From positions 4,159,026 through 4,223,025 of the forward strand of contig NC_020174.2 in the NCBI RefSeq assembly GCF_000224145.3: 64,000 nucleotides of DNA. Direction: 5' to 3'. Position 1 is the stretch's first letter. Every line of letters begins with the position of its first letter. This DNA comes from Ciona intestinalis. Lineage: Eukaryota > Chordata > Ascidiacea > Phlebobranchia > Cionidae. The position numbers and the translations under genes are program-made. The notes under the pieces were generated by a model that saw nothing but the letters and a program-made list of their open reading frames with translations, did no database searches and was not told the DNA's origin. Below, piece after piece: positions 11,601-25,100 of this stretch.

Positions 11601-14600
11601 ATGATGAACTGGTCTGGCAGCAATTAAATGTGTATTTGCATGTGTTAACTTATAATTTGATGTGATTCATATAATTTGTTTTAATTTTTATCTTATACAG
11701 ATTAGGCTTGTTAATTTAGTAGTTTTAATAACTGGTGTGTTGTTTCTCAAGCGAACCAGGCCAGAACTTGGACATGACTCTCTCACCTTCGCCCAAAGGG
11801 AAAGAAGTTCTCGAGAAAGTGAAAAGGTTTCTAAAAGAAAATTGTGAAGCAAATGAAAAGGTAAAATTTTCCAACTAAAATAGCTGTCACATTTACACCT
11901 ACAAGGTATTTCTTAAAAACTCCCAAAAAATTATGTTTCCAATAGTTATAGAATTCATGCTTCTTAGTTACATTACATGATACTTGTGTAGTACATGTAC
12001 AAAGAATGCATGTCATTTTGCAGGAATATAAACTTTATGATTATTTTTTCAGGTGTATCATGATTATGTAATGTCACAGAAAGACCCGTTTTGTGTTGTT
12101 CCAATTCTGGAAGAAATTAAGGTGATTTACTAAAGTGATTTTTTTAAACCTATGCATTTTTTAACATGATAGCAAGTTGTTAAAAAAGTAATATACATAT
12201 ACAACCATACATCTATAAAAATCTATGGTGGATATATTATGTAATGATCACTTTATAAATTGATCTTTCATCAGATAAAAGCAAAACAACAAGGGTTGTG
12301 GAACCTGTTCTTACCGGATGTAAGCGGTTTAAGCAATGTTGATTATGCTCACATAGCTGAACAGTTAGGCAAGTCACACATGAACTCGGAGGCATTAAAC
12401 TGCAGTGCACCAGGTCAGAAATGTTTGTATGGCAACCATTATAATATTCAAAATTAAATAAAATGCTGTTAATAATAAATGTTGTGGTGGCCTGAAAATG
12501 TCACTGTATTTTTTTAATCGTAATTACATTACAGAAGTACCAAAACTGACAAATTATTCATTAGTTTTTCTCTTTCCTTATTCATGATGAATGACTGTTG
12601 TATTATGTCAATCTATATTGCACATTTTTACCATTTAAAATTTAATACTTTGTTATTTAGACACTGGCAACATGGAAGTGTTGCACATGTATGGCAGTGA
12701 CTACCAGAAGCAGAAATGGTTACAACCTCTTCTTGATGGCAAAATTCGATCTGCCTTCTGTATGACTGGTGAGTTATTTAAGATGCTACTCTTGTGAAAA
12801 AGGAATAAATTTTACTAGGTTTTTTAGCTATTATCCAAATTAAACCAGAATTCGATTATTTTCCCAACTTGATCAAATAAACGGGAACATAGTTTTAAAA
12901 AGTTGTGCACAAATGGACAATATGAATATTTCAATGCAGTGGCAGCGATTTTATATAAAGGTGGAGGTTGTGACAGTAAAAACCTGTTAGCTGTTAGTAA
13001 AACACTCAAATTAGGTATATTACGTGTTCAAAATGTTAACACAATATTAAGGTGTAAAACTGGCAGTTAATTGCCGTTAAGTGTAAATAAAAATAAAAAG
13101 TATTTGACAAGTGTAAATAAAAATAAAAAGTATTTGACTAGATGTTTTATGAATTTTAATGCTGAATAGCATTTATAGGGTTAACACATGATGTTTGTTT
13201 ATAGAACCACAAGTGGCTTCCAGTGATGCCACAAACATGGAAACCACAATCACCAGGGATGGAAACTCTTATGTTGTAAATGGAAGAAAATGGTGGAGCA
13301 CTGGTATGTTATTATGTATTGAGCTTTAATGAATATAAGTTATTTATTCTCACCTGACTGGGCCATTACAGCTAGTATTACACAGGTGTTCTGTTTCATA
13401 CACCTCATGCCTGCTTATGAGTTACTATGCGTGTATCTTTCTGGGTGATTATTTTAATCTTTTTATTTGTATGACTGACATTTAGATATTCCGTAACGGA
13501 CCACGCCCTGCTAACTATTGTGCCACGGCGCTGGTATTACTCTTATATGGTGAACAGTTAATGTATGCAACTACAACAATGTCATAGTTCGATTTATTTT
13601 TACAATTCAACTTTTACCTCAGGTGCTGCAAATGCGAGATGTACTTTTGGAATAGTGATGGGAAGGACTGGTGGTTTGAACACACACAAACATAAAAGTC
13701 ACAGCATGATTGTCGTACCCTTTGATACACCAGGTGTCACTAGAGTGAGGAACTTAACAGTGTTTGGCTATGATGGTGAGAATGAATGTTTTATCAAAGT
13801 TTAATTGTGGCGCAAAAGGTCCCAGCACTGTACAATAGGTCTGTTCATCTTATGTTATTATTTTAGAAAAGTTTTAAACCATAGGCCAATTCAGTTAAGC
13901 TCTCTTGTTTTAAATTTCATTTCTCCTTAAAAAATTATTTTCTAAAATATTTACTGTTTTTGGTCATTTTTGTAGAAGCGCCATCTGGTCACAGTGAAAT
14001 GTTGTTTGAAAATGTTCGCGTGCCTTTGGAGAACCTTATACTTGGGGAGGGACGAGGATTTGAGATCGCACAGGGAAGGCTTGGTCCTGGTAGGATCCAT
14101 CACTGCATGAGGTCTATTGGTAAGTTACGCCGATTGAGAGACATATGTTGAAGTATTTTGTTTGTTTACTTAAGATGTGCAGTTAAGTTAGAAATTGTTA
14201 ACTGTCTTGTGTTAGTAAGTTTGACCATATAATGATTTGATTGAGCAATCAGCTACTTTTGCATATAGGTCTGGCAGAAAGATGCTTATCACTTTTGGTA
14301 GAGCGTGGCATGCAGAGAAGGCCTTTTGGAAAACGCATTGTGGAACATGTAAATATTAAATAGTTTCTGTTATGTAACGCTAATGGATGGGCAGTGACTT
14401 GATATCTGTTATATAGGAAGTGGTTCAACATAAGATTGCACAATGCAGAATTGCTATTGATCAGTGCCGACTGCTAACACTACATGCAGCTCATATGATG
14501 GATCAGTTTGGAAGCAAGAGAGCTCGCAAGGAGGTTGGTGTATTACTGAGCGTAGGGGTGATATTGTGCCTAGAACTTTTACACACAATAGTGTATACAG

Positions 14601-15232
14601 CTATGGATTATTTAATGTAAAACTACAATACTTTTCAGATTGCAATGATAAAAGTTGCAGCTCCAAAGATGCTTTGCCAAGTTATAGATGAAGCTATACA
14701 GGTGTATGGAGGTGCTGGAGTGTCTGATGATTTCCCACTTGCAAAATGGTAAGCTCTAAACTATGTGCTAATAGAGGGGTCAGGACAGGACTGTATTAAT
14801 TGTAAACTAAGGACGTTCTACCTTTTTTATACATACAGAAACTAGCTGCTCAACATAATTTTAGTTTAATCACTCTGCCTATTTTATGTTATGCGTATTA
14901 ATTAGTAATTAAACTCAGTGGTGTAAAGTTATTTCAGAGTGTTAGGCATACCACAGCATGTATATACCAGGGTTAAGTTTTTGAATGAATGTGGTAATTG
15001 GAGACAAATTAAACATTAAACAAACTCAAACTGACATTTGATTAACAAAATATTAGCGTGCACAGCACTGGACCCTCTTTATTATATATGTAACTTGTAA
15101 TAATTAAGCATTTTTTGTTGTAGCTATGCAATGGCAAGGACACTGAGAATTGCAGATGGTCCAGATGAAGTTCACCTCAGCAGTATTGGGAAGCTGGAAA
15201 TCAGGGACCAGATCATGAAGTCTAAATTATAA
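8630..15232 (+). CDS. ACAD11: ACAD11-like acyl-CoA dehydrogenase with N-terminal phosphotransferase domain
   Basis: Nineteen exons: 8630..8748, 8933..9032, 9351..9476, 9545..9703, 9910..10074, 10390..10526, 10813..10948, 11242..11348, 11752..11860, 12053..12121, 12275..12413, 12661..12768, 13205..13303, 13623..13775, 13976..14119, 14269..14348, 14417..14533, 14639..14748, 15124..15232. All junctions are GT/AG and in phase, giving 761 residues (human about 780). Residues 1 to about 390 form an APH-like kinase fold with HGDYSLNN (near 209) and LDWELS (near 231). The rest is the ACAD domain, with KKWWS-like [41 protein letters not shown] and ADGPDEVHL. The family oxidises long-chain and 4-hydroxy acyl-CoAs using FAD. 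The last residues are SKL, a canonical peroxisomal import signal, so the enzyme is probably peroxisomal. Confidence 0.95.
13081..13140 (+). repeat. Perfect 30-base tandem duplication
   Basis: Two adjacent copies of a 30-base unit starting gtgtaaataaaaataaaaag and ending tatttgac(a/t)a differ only at the penultimate base. They lie within an intron of ACAD11 and look like a recent slippage or duplication event. Confidence 0.85.
13350..13535 (-). repeat. SINE fragment, reverse orientation
   Basis: On the + strand it starts with the reverse tail (cacaggtgttctgtttcata, then gcctgcttatgagttac), followed by the body gggtgattattttaatc. The head is diverged. It lies in the ACAD11 intron just before exon 14. 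Confidence 0.55.
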
Positions 15233-15385
15233 TTTATCCTTTCCTATTCTGCTCCTACATCTCTGCACTTTCCTTCTCTTTAATTGTTAATGATGGAGAA
15301 GTTAGGGCAATAATTACTAATTCAGTTCCAATTTCAGTAGACTTTACTTTTCCTATGCAAATATCTATCTTTGCGAATATTTCAA

Positions 15386-15391
15386 AATAAA
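15386..15391 (+). other. Poly(A) signal AATAAA of ACAD11
   Basis: AATAAA lies 154 bases after the ACAD11 stop, in the short convergent gap before TMBIM6. Confidence 0.5.
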
Positions 15392-15734
15392 TAATCATAT
15401 ACGATAACACCAAGTTTTTATGCCTTGTTTATTTCACATATAGATTACTTGCAAATAATGTACAAAAAACACAAACATAAAACCCTAGATATTAGAAGTG
15501 GAATTCTTTTGAAACTTTTTACATGGGGCAATAAAAACCCACAGCCACGTTTATACCATCACATTACACAAAGAGTCAGTATTTTGGATTATAGCACGTC
15601 TATTTCATTGCAATTATTATCGTGGTGCAGAAATTAAGCCAAAAATAAGAAATTAAGCCAAAAATATGGATCTGTAATGGGTGTAAGGACCCTAAAGACG
15701 CAACAAACAGTTACATATAAAAGACAACCCGCAT

Positions 15735-15740
15735 TTTATT
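15735..15740 (-). other. Poly(A) signal AATAAA of TMBIM6
   Basis: TTTATT on the + strand (AATAAA on -) lies 27 bases past the TMBIM6 stop, so that 3' UTR is very short. Confidence 0.5.
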
Positions 15741-15766
15741 ATATACATATAACACAACTTTTACTT

Positions 15767-17584
15767 TTAGTTGTTTCTCTTGTTTTTCTTTTCATTCAAG
15801 CCCAAGATAATGATAAGACGACGGAAAATGTTGATGAAGTCCAAAAACAAATCAACACTGTGCCTATGGGAGAAATATAAGAGGTTTACAAATGCCTGGA
15901 TGATAATAGCTCATATGATGTAATACTGAAATTTAATACCCCTCAGACACAAAACAAGGTTGGCTACAAAGAATGTTGCTTTATGGTGCAACATTGGCTA
16001 ACATAAGCGGCTCATCCTATTAAAATATTTCTGACTTCATAAATGAATGAATGCAACTAGATTTATCTTGGCATGGCAGGAAACAAACAGTCACAACAAC
16101 AGGAATATTTTGTTTCACATAGCTCATCCCTGCCTTTTACATTAACTTTGTGGGTGATTATGTTATTCAGTATGGCTGACAACTTAAAGGAACCCCTTTA
16201 AATGACCACTGGGTTGGAGAAATTGCCGTAAGTGTCTTGCCCAAGAACACATCTGCCCACCATAGTAGCAACAAGTCCGAAAAATTCTGTATTTAACCAG
16301 TAACCTACCAAATGTAGTCATTGTCTCCATTCTGATGTTTTTCAACAATCAGTTGTGTATCGTAGACCACAAAGCCACAGAAGACAAAGGTGCCAACATA
16401 GAGACCAAATTGGAAAACAGCAAATGATCTCATGAACAGGTTCAACAATGAAGTAACCATAAGAAGGGTCAAGCAACTCATAAGCATACCTAAACAGTTT
16501 TAACAATTGTACAAATGTTACTTATTATAATCGCATGACATGGCAATGTCAGCATTTCATACAACGATGCTTTAAATTAATTTATAAACCATATTCTAAA
16601 ATTACTTGGTATTCGTATCGTATGTGATTTTGTAGGTGACAAATTATTGATTTTTTTGCATGACTCACAATTTGCATAATCTATTAGTGATCAATTTAAG
16701 TGGTGGTGGCTGCATCTAGATTCAAACCCAGTAAACATGGTTACAAACATTACTTACAATACAATCCCTACTACCAATGTGCTGCAGTGGGACTAAACAA
16801 TAGTTATACTATGGTGTGTATTTCCCTTATTTTAGAAGGTTGTACTTGTACTATGTATTGGAAGCAAAATAGTTTTGCTGTGTCTTAGGATTTTATTTCA
16901 CTTACCTCCCAAATAAAGGTAAGAACGGCGTTGGGCATACAGAGCGCTGAGAGAGAAGCAAATGAAGATGACAGTGGTTGCGAGAAAAGCAGTCATGATG
17001 ATTTGTGGGTTTACTTCAACTGCAAAGTCGAGTGTTGGTCCCAATCCAAGTCCTGCAATGATCATTAGACTGTAAAAAAATTCATATTGGAAACTTCCAA
17101 ATCTTACCCATTGCTCCACCGAAAGCAGTCAAAATGCAAAGCCTTTTGGTTTGGTTTTCTTTGGAGTGAGATGTTGCAGCAAGCCATAGCATGAGACCAA
17201 TGGAGACAATGATTGACAGGAAACCACTCTAAACAAAATCAAAATGATTGTTTTTAACATGACTGAAGCGACAACACCATAGTACACCAGACACCATACC
17301 TGGGCAAAGATACCCTTGAGGTGCAGAAACGCACCAGCAGATGCACTGAGCATGCACAAAATCAGACACGTATATACATTCTTCAAGTGGTTTTTGGTGG
17401 ATACAGATCTATAAAACAACTTTAATTATTCAAGCTATAATGAACAGAAAAAGATTAATCAAACAGTGCAATTTACAATTTTTGTCTACGATTTATGCAT
17501 TGTCATTGTCCATATTACTTACATTTGAGAAAAGTCAGTTAAAGTCGCCAGGCGAATTTTCCTGTTTCCAAATAAGGCATCCAT
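15767..17584 (-). CDS. TMBIM6: Bax inhibitor 1 (TMBIM6)
   Basis: Six exons on the - strand, in transcript order: 17584..17523, 17408..17300, 17228..17108, 17052..16906, 16489..16309, 15863..15767. All phases agree and the product is 238 residues (human 237). It is a multi-pass ER membrane protein that leaks calcium and suppresses stress-induced cell death. Diagnostic segments: [33 protein letters not shown], the [14 protein letters not shown] segment with the conserved pore Asp, [17 protein letters not shown] and a basic tail ending KKNKRNN. The N-terminus ([12 protein letters not shown]) matches the family start. It is convergent with ACAD11 (534 bases between stops) and divergent from neurabin. 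Confidence 0.96.
16070..16290 (-). repeat. SINE copy, reverse orientation
   Basis: On the + strand: gtttcacatagctcatccct, gtgggtgattatg, then the reverse head aagtgtcttgcccaagaaca followed by tctgcccaccatagtagcaac. It lies in the last intron of TMBIM6. Confidence 0.65.
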
Positions 17585-19190
17585 GGTTTGTTTTTAATCC
17601 AACGATGATGAACGATCGACCTAAACTACAGTTTCAGTATATGTTTTTAAAGGTTCTGAAAAGAGCGCAAATATAACCGTTACTCTTCTGGTTTTACCAA
17701 GCAACCGACCTTCACATAACAACAACGAGTTGCCTGGCACATTATTTTGTCCTTTATAAGCATTGTTCCTGTTTTCTTTCGTCTCATATGCAAAACAGTC
17801 TTGGGGCGTCTAACATTACCACCATTTGTCATCATCCATATTTTGATAGTGACAATATCCTATTGGCTGGCGCGAGGTCATAACCCCGTTGATCACATGA
17901 CTCTGAATACAACCGTGACGTGTTCCTGTCTGCATTTTTGTACGAATTGCATCATGGTTGAGAAATGATATAACTTGAATTAAGACTAGGACGTCTGCAA
18001 GTGTTTTATACACTTGATCTGTCCGTAGCCATGAGTTGTAATCTTAGATTTTCACTCGTTTTTCGACTTTTTGTAGAAGGAAACATTCTCTAATATGTCA
18101 TTACCTACTACGCATTGCACATGGAGGGATAAAGGAAGAATAAAACTTTTTTTAACGTAAATACTCTGTTGTGACGAGTAGCGAGCTTTTAAATGTATTG
18201 TTGGTTTGACACCATGCGGTTGTGAAGTAGTATATTTTTACTGTTAGGTGGCGTACGCAATCAGCAGGTAGCGAATATCGTAAGTGCAAAGTTGAAAGTT
18301 GATTTTGAAGTGCTCTGTTCACTATCTCACCATAACAGACTTCAAATTCGAATGTTGTCGTAAACGAGAATGCAAAGACGCGCGTTCGGTAGTATGTAGC
18401 CTAATGATTGTCGTATAAAATGTAGGTTGTAAGATGCTCTGCTCTGCCTTTGTCAATATACCGTCAGCGTAAAGTTTTCGTTTTGTATGTCTGTAATCTG
18501 TAGAAACAATATGAATATAATAGTAAGACGAAGGTTTTTTTTAAAAAAAGCGATATACAAATAGGGGCACAGGCATTAAGTTCGCTATAGGCACAGGCCA
18601 TTAATTTCAACTGAGGAATGTATGTTGTGATGACTTTTGAACAAAGACGTTCGGCCGCAAATCTGCGCACGCTACTTTACGATAACTTCAGACTTCACTC
18701 TTATTTATATCCTGCGTATCGAACAATAGTGACGACTAATGATGTATCCCAATTACTGAAGGTGTATAATATTTCACGTGTGTGGGACGACTTTTTTAGT
18801 TAACCGTATCCACTCTTTCTATTATTAAAGCGGAAATGCCTTGTGCGCGCGTAGGCTTGTATATGAATCACCCTACAACGGACTTCTACCTAGAAAAGTG
18901 ATAGCAAATTAAATGAACTACTTTGTTACTAGTCAACTTGGCTGAATTTTAAATTCTTCGTTAACTGTTTAAAAAAAATTGTTATTTTTAGGAGAAAGAT
19001 GAAGCAAAAAAGTTCTTTTTTTGAATATTTAAATATATGCTATATATGTTAAAAATGATTTTATTATTTCAGTTATTGGCTGATTTAAATGATAGATGTA
19101 GAACACACTGTGCTTTGTATTTGTATTATGTAGCTGTCATTTTTCTCTCATTGTGGTTTGCATCTCGCTCAACTATCGTGTTCTGTACAT
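17585..19190. other. Divergent promoter region, TMBIM6 and neurabin
   Basis: This 1.6-kb gap separates two divergent starts. Around 17850-17960 it holds ctattggctggcg (CCAAT type), gatcacatgac (E-box type) and gtgacgtgttc (CRE-like). The part from 17700 to 18850 is less AT-rich than the introns nearby. No coding stretch is convincing. Confidence 0.4.
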
Positions 19191-22100
19191 ATGGCTACTC
19201 CCGCTGTACTAACCTCCCCAACCCACCGAACAAAGACATCCCGGAGGTTCAGTGCTCTCCAGGAGAGCCTTGTGAAAGAGATTGGTGTATCACCTCAAGG
19301 GTACGTCAATGTTATACTATGTTGCGTTCTAATTAAATTTGTTAACTTAATTTTAAATCTTTTTGTTTTCCTTGCATGTCATTGTTAATCCAAATGTATA
19401 CCCCTTGTTGCAAACTGGTAACAAAACCGCATGTATTGTTACTTTGTCTATTTGGACCTATTATGGCCATATATGAATATATACGGACAGGTGTGATGAA
19501 TTATCCTTTTTCTTTGTCATGGACCAATTGTCAACAAAACATTCAAACAGAGTTATCGCCAAGTGGTTTGATTCCCTTTATTTAGTTGCTTTAGTAAAGA
19601 GAAGGAGTACACTGTTTATATTATAGCCTGTGCTTATATTAGTAAGCAAATTGCTTCCATAAGCAGCAGGAAGTAGGTAAAGCTCCATTTAGTCACCATG
19701 TATGCGGAACATATCTGGTTAATAGTTGTCTGTTACTGTTAGCATACTGTTCAGATGATTTAAGCTGTCTTATATTTATTTTATAATGTATAAGCCAGGT
19801 GTTTGACTGACTGAGTAGTTGCAAATATAGGTTTAGTGCATATTTTCTTGCATAAGCACAGTTGCTTTAGTGACAGTGTGGTAAATCATTTTAAATATTC
19901 AAATATGCAAATTGAAAACAGACAAATATTAGTCAGTTGTTTTACCTTTTAAAGCACTAATATATATAAAAGCTGTCTCATATGATGCTGATATATATAT
20001 ATATGCCATTAAAATTGAATTAGTCATTTCATAATTTCCTAAATTTAAGCTGCGACTTCCCCTTTTCATTACCTTGCCGTCGTTAATGTAAAACTAACAC
20101 TGAGTCTGTTTGATGGCCACATCCCGACATGCCTACATGTTCATATTAAGTTTACCCACTCCATACCATTCCATTCTCCAGTCCAACTACTAACAAATAG
20201 CAAGTCGTGCTTGTGTGTGTACTGGTCTCAATGCAAACATGATTTATAATCCATTTCCTCTCGGTTCATGTTAGCCTGCGTGGCTCGTTACAAGACGTTC
20301 ATTCCTAGAAAGATGAGTTAGGTAGTGTGTTACTGCAGTATTGGTATCTCTCTGTGGCTAGAACACATTTATCAAAAACCTTGTCAGACAGTTTGAGCTC
20401 TATGTATTACAGTAAGCCAATAACTACAGTCAGTGTAACTGGATAAGGAAGTAGTAGGTTTCAGTGTTTAATTTAATTCAGCCTGCCCAGTTACGTGATC
20501 AGATTATAATTTTGGATTAACAAACAATCAAGGCCTGTCATTTTTCAAATAATTCTGGGTGAGCCATTGAGTAAATACCCGCCTGTTAGTCTTAAGCGAC
20601 ATATTTGCTTAATAAACAGAGGCGCTTTGGAAACATCGCCTTGCTATGTTTAAGCTTCAACTGCAAGTTAAACGTTAGCTTGGGCAGCTAAGTGGTGTCG
20701 TTTATAACAGTTTCAAGGTCTTGGGTGTCGCGTGTTTCCCTACTGTTTCTATTGAGCATGTCTGTTGGGGAGGATAACGACAACTTTTTGTTAAGCAGTG
20801 ATGGAAGGGGGTCTCATATTTCTCGCATTAGAAGTAAATTTATGAACAATGTCGATGAAGGAAATATCTCAGATTTAAAATCCGTCAATGGAAATCCAGA
20901 CGTTCAACAAAGAAGAGAAAAGTTTTCCTCAGCAAAAAAGGTTTAAGGCGTTCTTTTTTACTTTACTGTGTTATTTATTTATTTTAAAAATGTAATACTG
21001 TTGTTTTTATGACATAAACTTTATCCTAAGTCTATAACTTATTTACAGTAAGTAAACTGCTTACAGTACTGACTACTGGTACATACAGTACACAGCTACA
21101 ATATGAAAAATGACATACAGGAAGTATGTTACTATTTTGCTGGGTCATACAAATAGCATTTCGTTTTATTAGTGTAGCATATCAGGATTAAGTTATATTT
21201 CTTCCAGCTGCTATAACAGCTGAGCTAACCCACCTTCTAATAACAGGTGGCTTACAGCCTTAGATACTGTATGTTTTAAATTTTACTGAGCCACAAGTTT
21301 GATAGGACTAAGTTTAATCCATGATAAGTATTTAGTTACAGATTAAAAAAAAGCTGTTTGATACATACGCAGAAACATTTTGATATATTTAATGACAGAC
21401 GGAAAAAAGCTGTTTGAAATGTTCAATGACATAATATTGTTTTGACAACAGGTGTTTGAAAGCCTTCAATCAACCCCAGTGAAGTATCCACCCCCACAAA
21501 TATTAAGGAAAACAGGACCAGTTTCACCGTCTAGGTCAGGACCACTAAGTCCGACAACTACTTCATCTTTCTCCTCTTGGTCTACGCTCGTCAGTGAGCC
21601 TGACAGAGCAGAACGAGAGGACTCACAGGCTGAAAGTGTCGCTAGCAGCATCGAGACATCGCCACTTAGACACGAGTTACGAGGAAGGCCGAGGTCTTCG
21701 CGATCACATCAGAAAATGCCCCGAGGTATGCAACATAAAACGCAATACAATCAAGTCGTTGTGTGGGCAATTGAAAATTATCTTGTGTTTATACCAAGGT
21801 GGCTCAGTAGACTCACTAATACGATCTCCCTCGTCGGAGCGAGAAGTTATAATCATAGAATCCACCGATGCCATTGGAGGGCGCCCTCCAAAAGCAAGAG
21901 TTTCCCAGGATAAAGATGGAAAAGGTGATTTTTCTTTTTACAAAACCATATAGGCATATAATTTACATTTTAGTACACAAAACCATTTTTAGAGCGAAAC
22001 CGAAAAAACATTAGTGAAATTATCTCCACATTCGAGAAACGGTCGCGCTCCACTGATAGAAATGATAACTATCACCGCGGTAACAGAAGTAAACAAGGCA

Positions 22101-25100
22101 GTCCAACAAAAGGTATGGGAGGGTCAAGTGCCCGGCGCCCTCCTACCCCAGCTTTGGATAACAGACCACGTCGGCCAACATCCATGGTTGCTGTGGATAC
22201 TGGTAACACAGAAATCACCCAAGCCCCAGTGGCTCACAAGTATATAGAGGCGCTCTCGAAACAATCTTCCGAAAAACCGCGGGCAGCAGTGACGAGCCAA
22301 ACCACAAAGGACAAATCTCACAACTCAATCAGCTCACGTTCCGATTCTTCTGATTCTGTTTTTACACCGGGTTATTCCTCAACCTCATCCACTCCTGCTC
22401 TTCCCTCTGTCTCTACAACTCCTCTCTCAGCTCTTCCATCGGGAGTTCGGCCTCCCGTCAACTCTCGCGCATCTGACAGCCAACCTCTTACCATAAATTC
22501 ACCGGGAACAATTTCAACCCTCGTTTCAGAGCGCCTCAGTAAAATACCCCCTACCGATAGCCAAGAATCGGAGAAAACTGCAGCTACATCACAGTCAATA
22601 CGACGTAGTAGTTCCAGCAGCGTCAACAGTACTTCCAGTGTTGGTAGCAGCGTGACTCGTGATATTTCCTACCGTGCGGCTGTCCGCAGCCACACTATAC
22701 AAGACAGGATGTCAAAGTTTGAAAATAAATCTGATTCAAGCAAGAAGCCAAGCCAGTCTTCATCTGCAACTTCAAAGAATGGCGACCTTTCCGAAAATGA
22801 GCTTCCGACTCGTAAAATATCTTCCGAGTCAAGCAGCAGCCACATGTCATCCTATTCTTCTCATTCCGAGCCACCAAGCGAACCATCTCCCCAAATTCCT
22901 CATCTATCTCGTACAAATGGGAACAAACTAGTTGACGAGGGCCACTATCAAACCCCAAACTCTATACCAAAAGATACTATTGCCTTGAAAAGAGAGCATG
23001 AAGTCCGTCCTGGCCACCTGTCCGTCGAATCTGACTCTTTTCTGGAAAAATCTGCTTTATCCCAGCAATCTCCTCTCACCAGCAGTATTTTTAAGGCACT
23101 GGGGTTGCAGGAATCTTACACAGCTGACTCTCCAAAGGGTGAGCCAGCTCAAGAGCAAGCTAACTACTCCTACCAGCAAGATGTGGAAGCGTCAATCTCC
23201 ACATCCTCTGCCTCTAAAGAGGAGGACACTCCATCAGAGCTTCATTCTAGAGAGACAAGAACTGAGGAGGAGGAAGAGGAAGAGGAAGAAAATGAGGAAT
23301 CTTACCCTTCTGACAAGGAGTCTGATAATGAAGGCCCCACAAGTTACGATGTAAGATCGTTTTAAATACTTATACTATACTGACTGTTGGCCCCCCAAAA
23401 AAGAAAATTGCCAAACTTAATTTTGTAACCAGGTAAATGGAATGGAAGATTATGAAGAAGAAGGTTTAAACAAGCAAGATGAGGTTGCTGTTAAAGCAGA
23501 AACCATGTCTGTTTCATCAATGTCCAATGATGAAGGTGGGTTGTGTAGCATATTTTGTATGTTTGTATGTAAATACTACATATGCTACCTCCACTATAGC
23601 AGTGCAATGTTTTTATTGTGAGTTATCATGGCACAAAACTCAAAAAAAACTTCTTTTTTTTATAAATTGCCATTTTTCCTTATACTTACATGTTAGACTT
23701 TTTTTCTAGTTTATGTAAAGCTAGTTTAGCAACTGTGAACTACAATGTACACTCAACTCAGTAAATATAAAATATTAAAACCAACTTAACAGGAGGAGGA
23801 GAATCCAAGATCCTCACTGATGACAATGGACTTTATTATTATGAAGTACCTGGTCTTCCGGATCACGACTCCTCATCCGATGAAGAGGAAAATGAGGAAA
23901 AAAAGGTTGATCATCATCAGCATACAAAGGTCTACTTCAGCAGTGATCCTATACCAGTAAGTACTTGTTGTTTGTTGTGTGTTACTGAGATTTTTTTGGG
24001 CGTCGTAGCACAGTGGTAGCACACCTGCTTCTAGCCCAGTGGATTCGAGTTAGAAGCTGGAGGCGCATGCATTGTGGGTGTATGTATTCCTGTAATAGAC
24101 ACTTAACGGCAGTTGCTTTAACCCGGTCGCTCCCAATGAGTAACTAAATTGTCAGCCACACAAAAAAAAGAGTTGTCTAAATTGTCAACCACACAAAAGA
24201 TGAAAATTTCCAAATTATTTACTTACAAAGTAACAAATGTGGTGACTCATGAGCGGACATGAGGTGTATGCCATAGAACACCGGTGTTATATTATAAATT
24301 AATGATTATCTAATATCTTTCCTCCGTTATGTGCAGATTTGTATATTCTTTGCTAGTTTAGATTTGTTGTGTTGTAATGTATTATGTAATAAATATTAGG
24401 TTTTTAATGAATTATTAAATGTAACATTTCTAATGTTGTGTTGTACCGAAAAAAATGATAGTTTCACTTTAACAGTAGCATTATAAGAGTGCCTGACAAC
24501 AATGTGTATATTTGCTTTCTGTTTCATGAGGTTAGTGTCCATTACTCAAGCCTACAGTAAACGTATATAGTGCTGTTGTGTCATGACATGTTGCAACTTG
24601 TTTAGTTAAAACTCAGTTATTAATCATTGTTTCTGCGCTATGTGCACATATAGGTTACCTTGTGTAAATAACCAACCGCATTGTCAGTCGGTATAACATA
24701 GTTCATTTTGCGGAACCATTAAAGAATAGTGTAAACAGAGTGTCATGGTCCATTTTACCGGTTGTAAATCACGTAATCCAATTTCCACTATATACCGATA
24801 AATGATGTGTTACTTAGTTAAAAGTTTGGAAGGGCAGCAAAGATTGCCTTTATTTCGTTGCATACTTCCCCTAAGCCTGCACCTGGCGCTGATCTAGAGT
24901 TGTTATACCCAATTACGTTCTCATGGGACGTCCAGGAGCGTTACGTAGTTGTTTAAACCGCTGTCGCACAGCTTCGCATTCTCCAACCAGCGTGGCACCG
25001 ATAATAACAGGTTGCTTAGTTTCAAAACATTCAATTAACGTCGCCGAAAAATGCATCCGACACGTCAACGCAAAAAGTGTGTGAAATTTTGCCACCAAAA

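Noticed and set aside
24010-24060. A tRNA gene suggested by box A and box B
   Set aside because: No cloverleaf can be folded, and the sequence continues into a SINE body shared with other copies.
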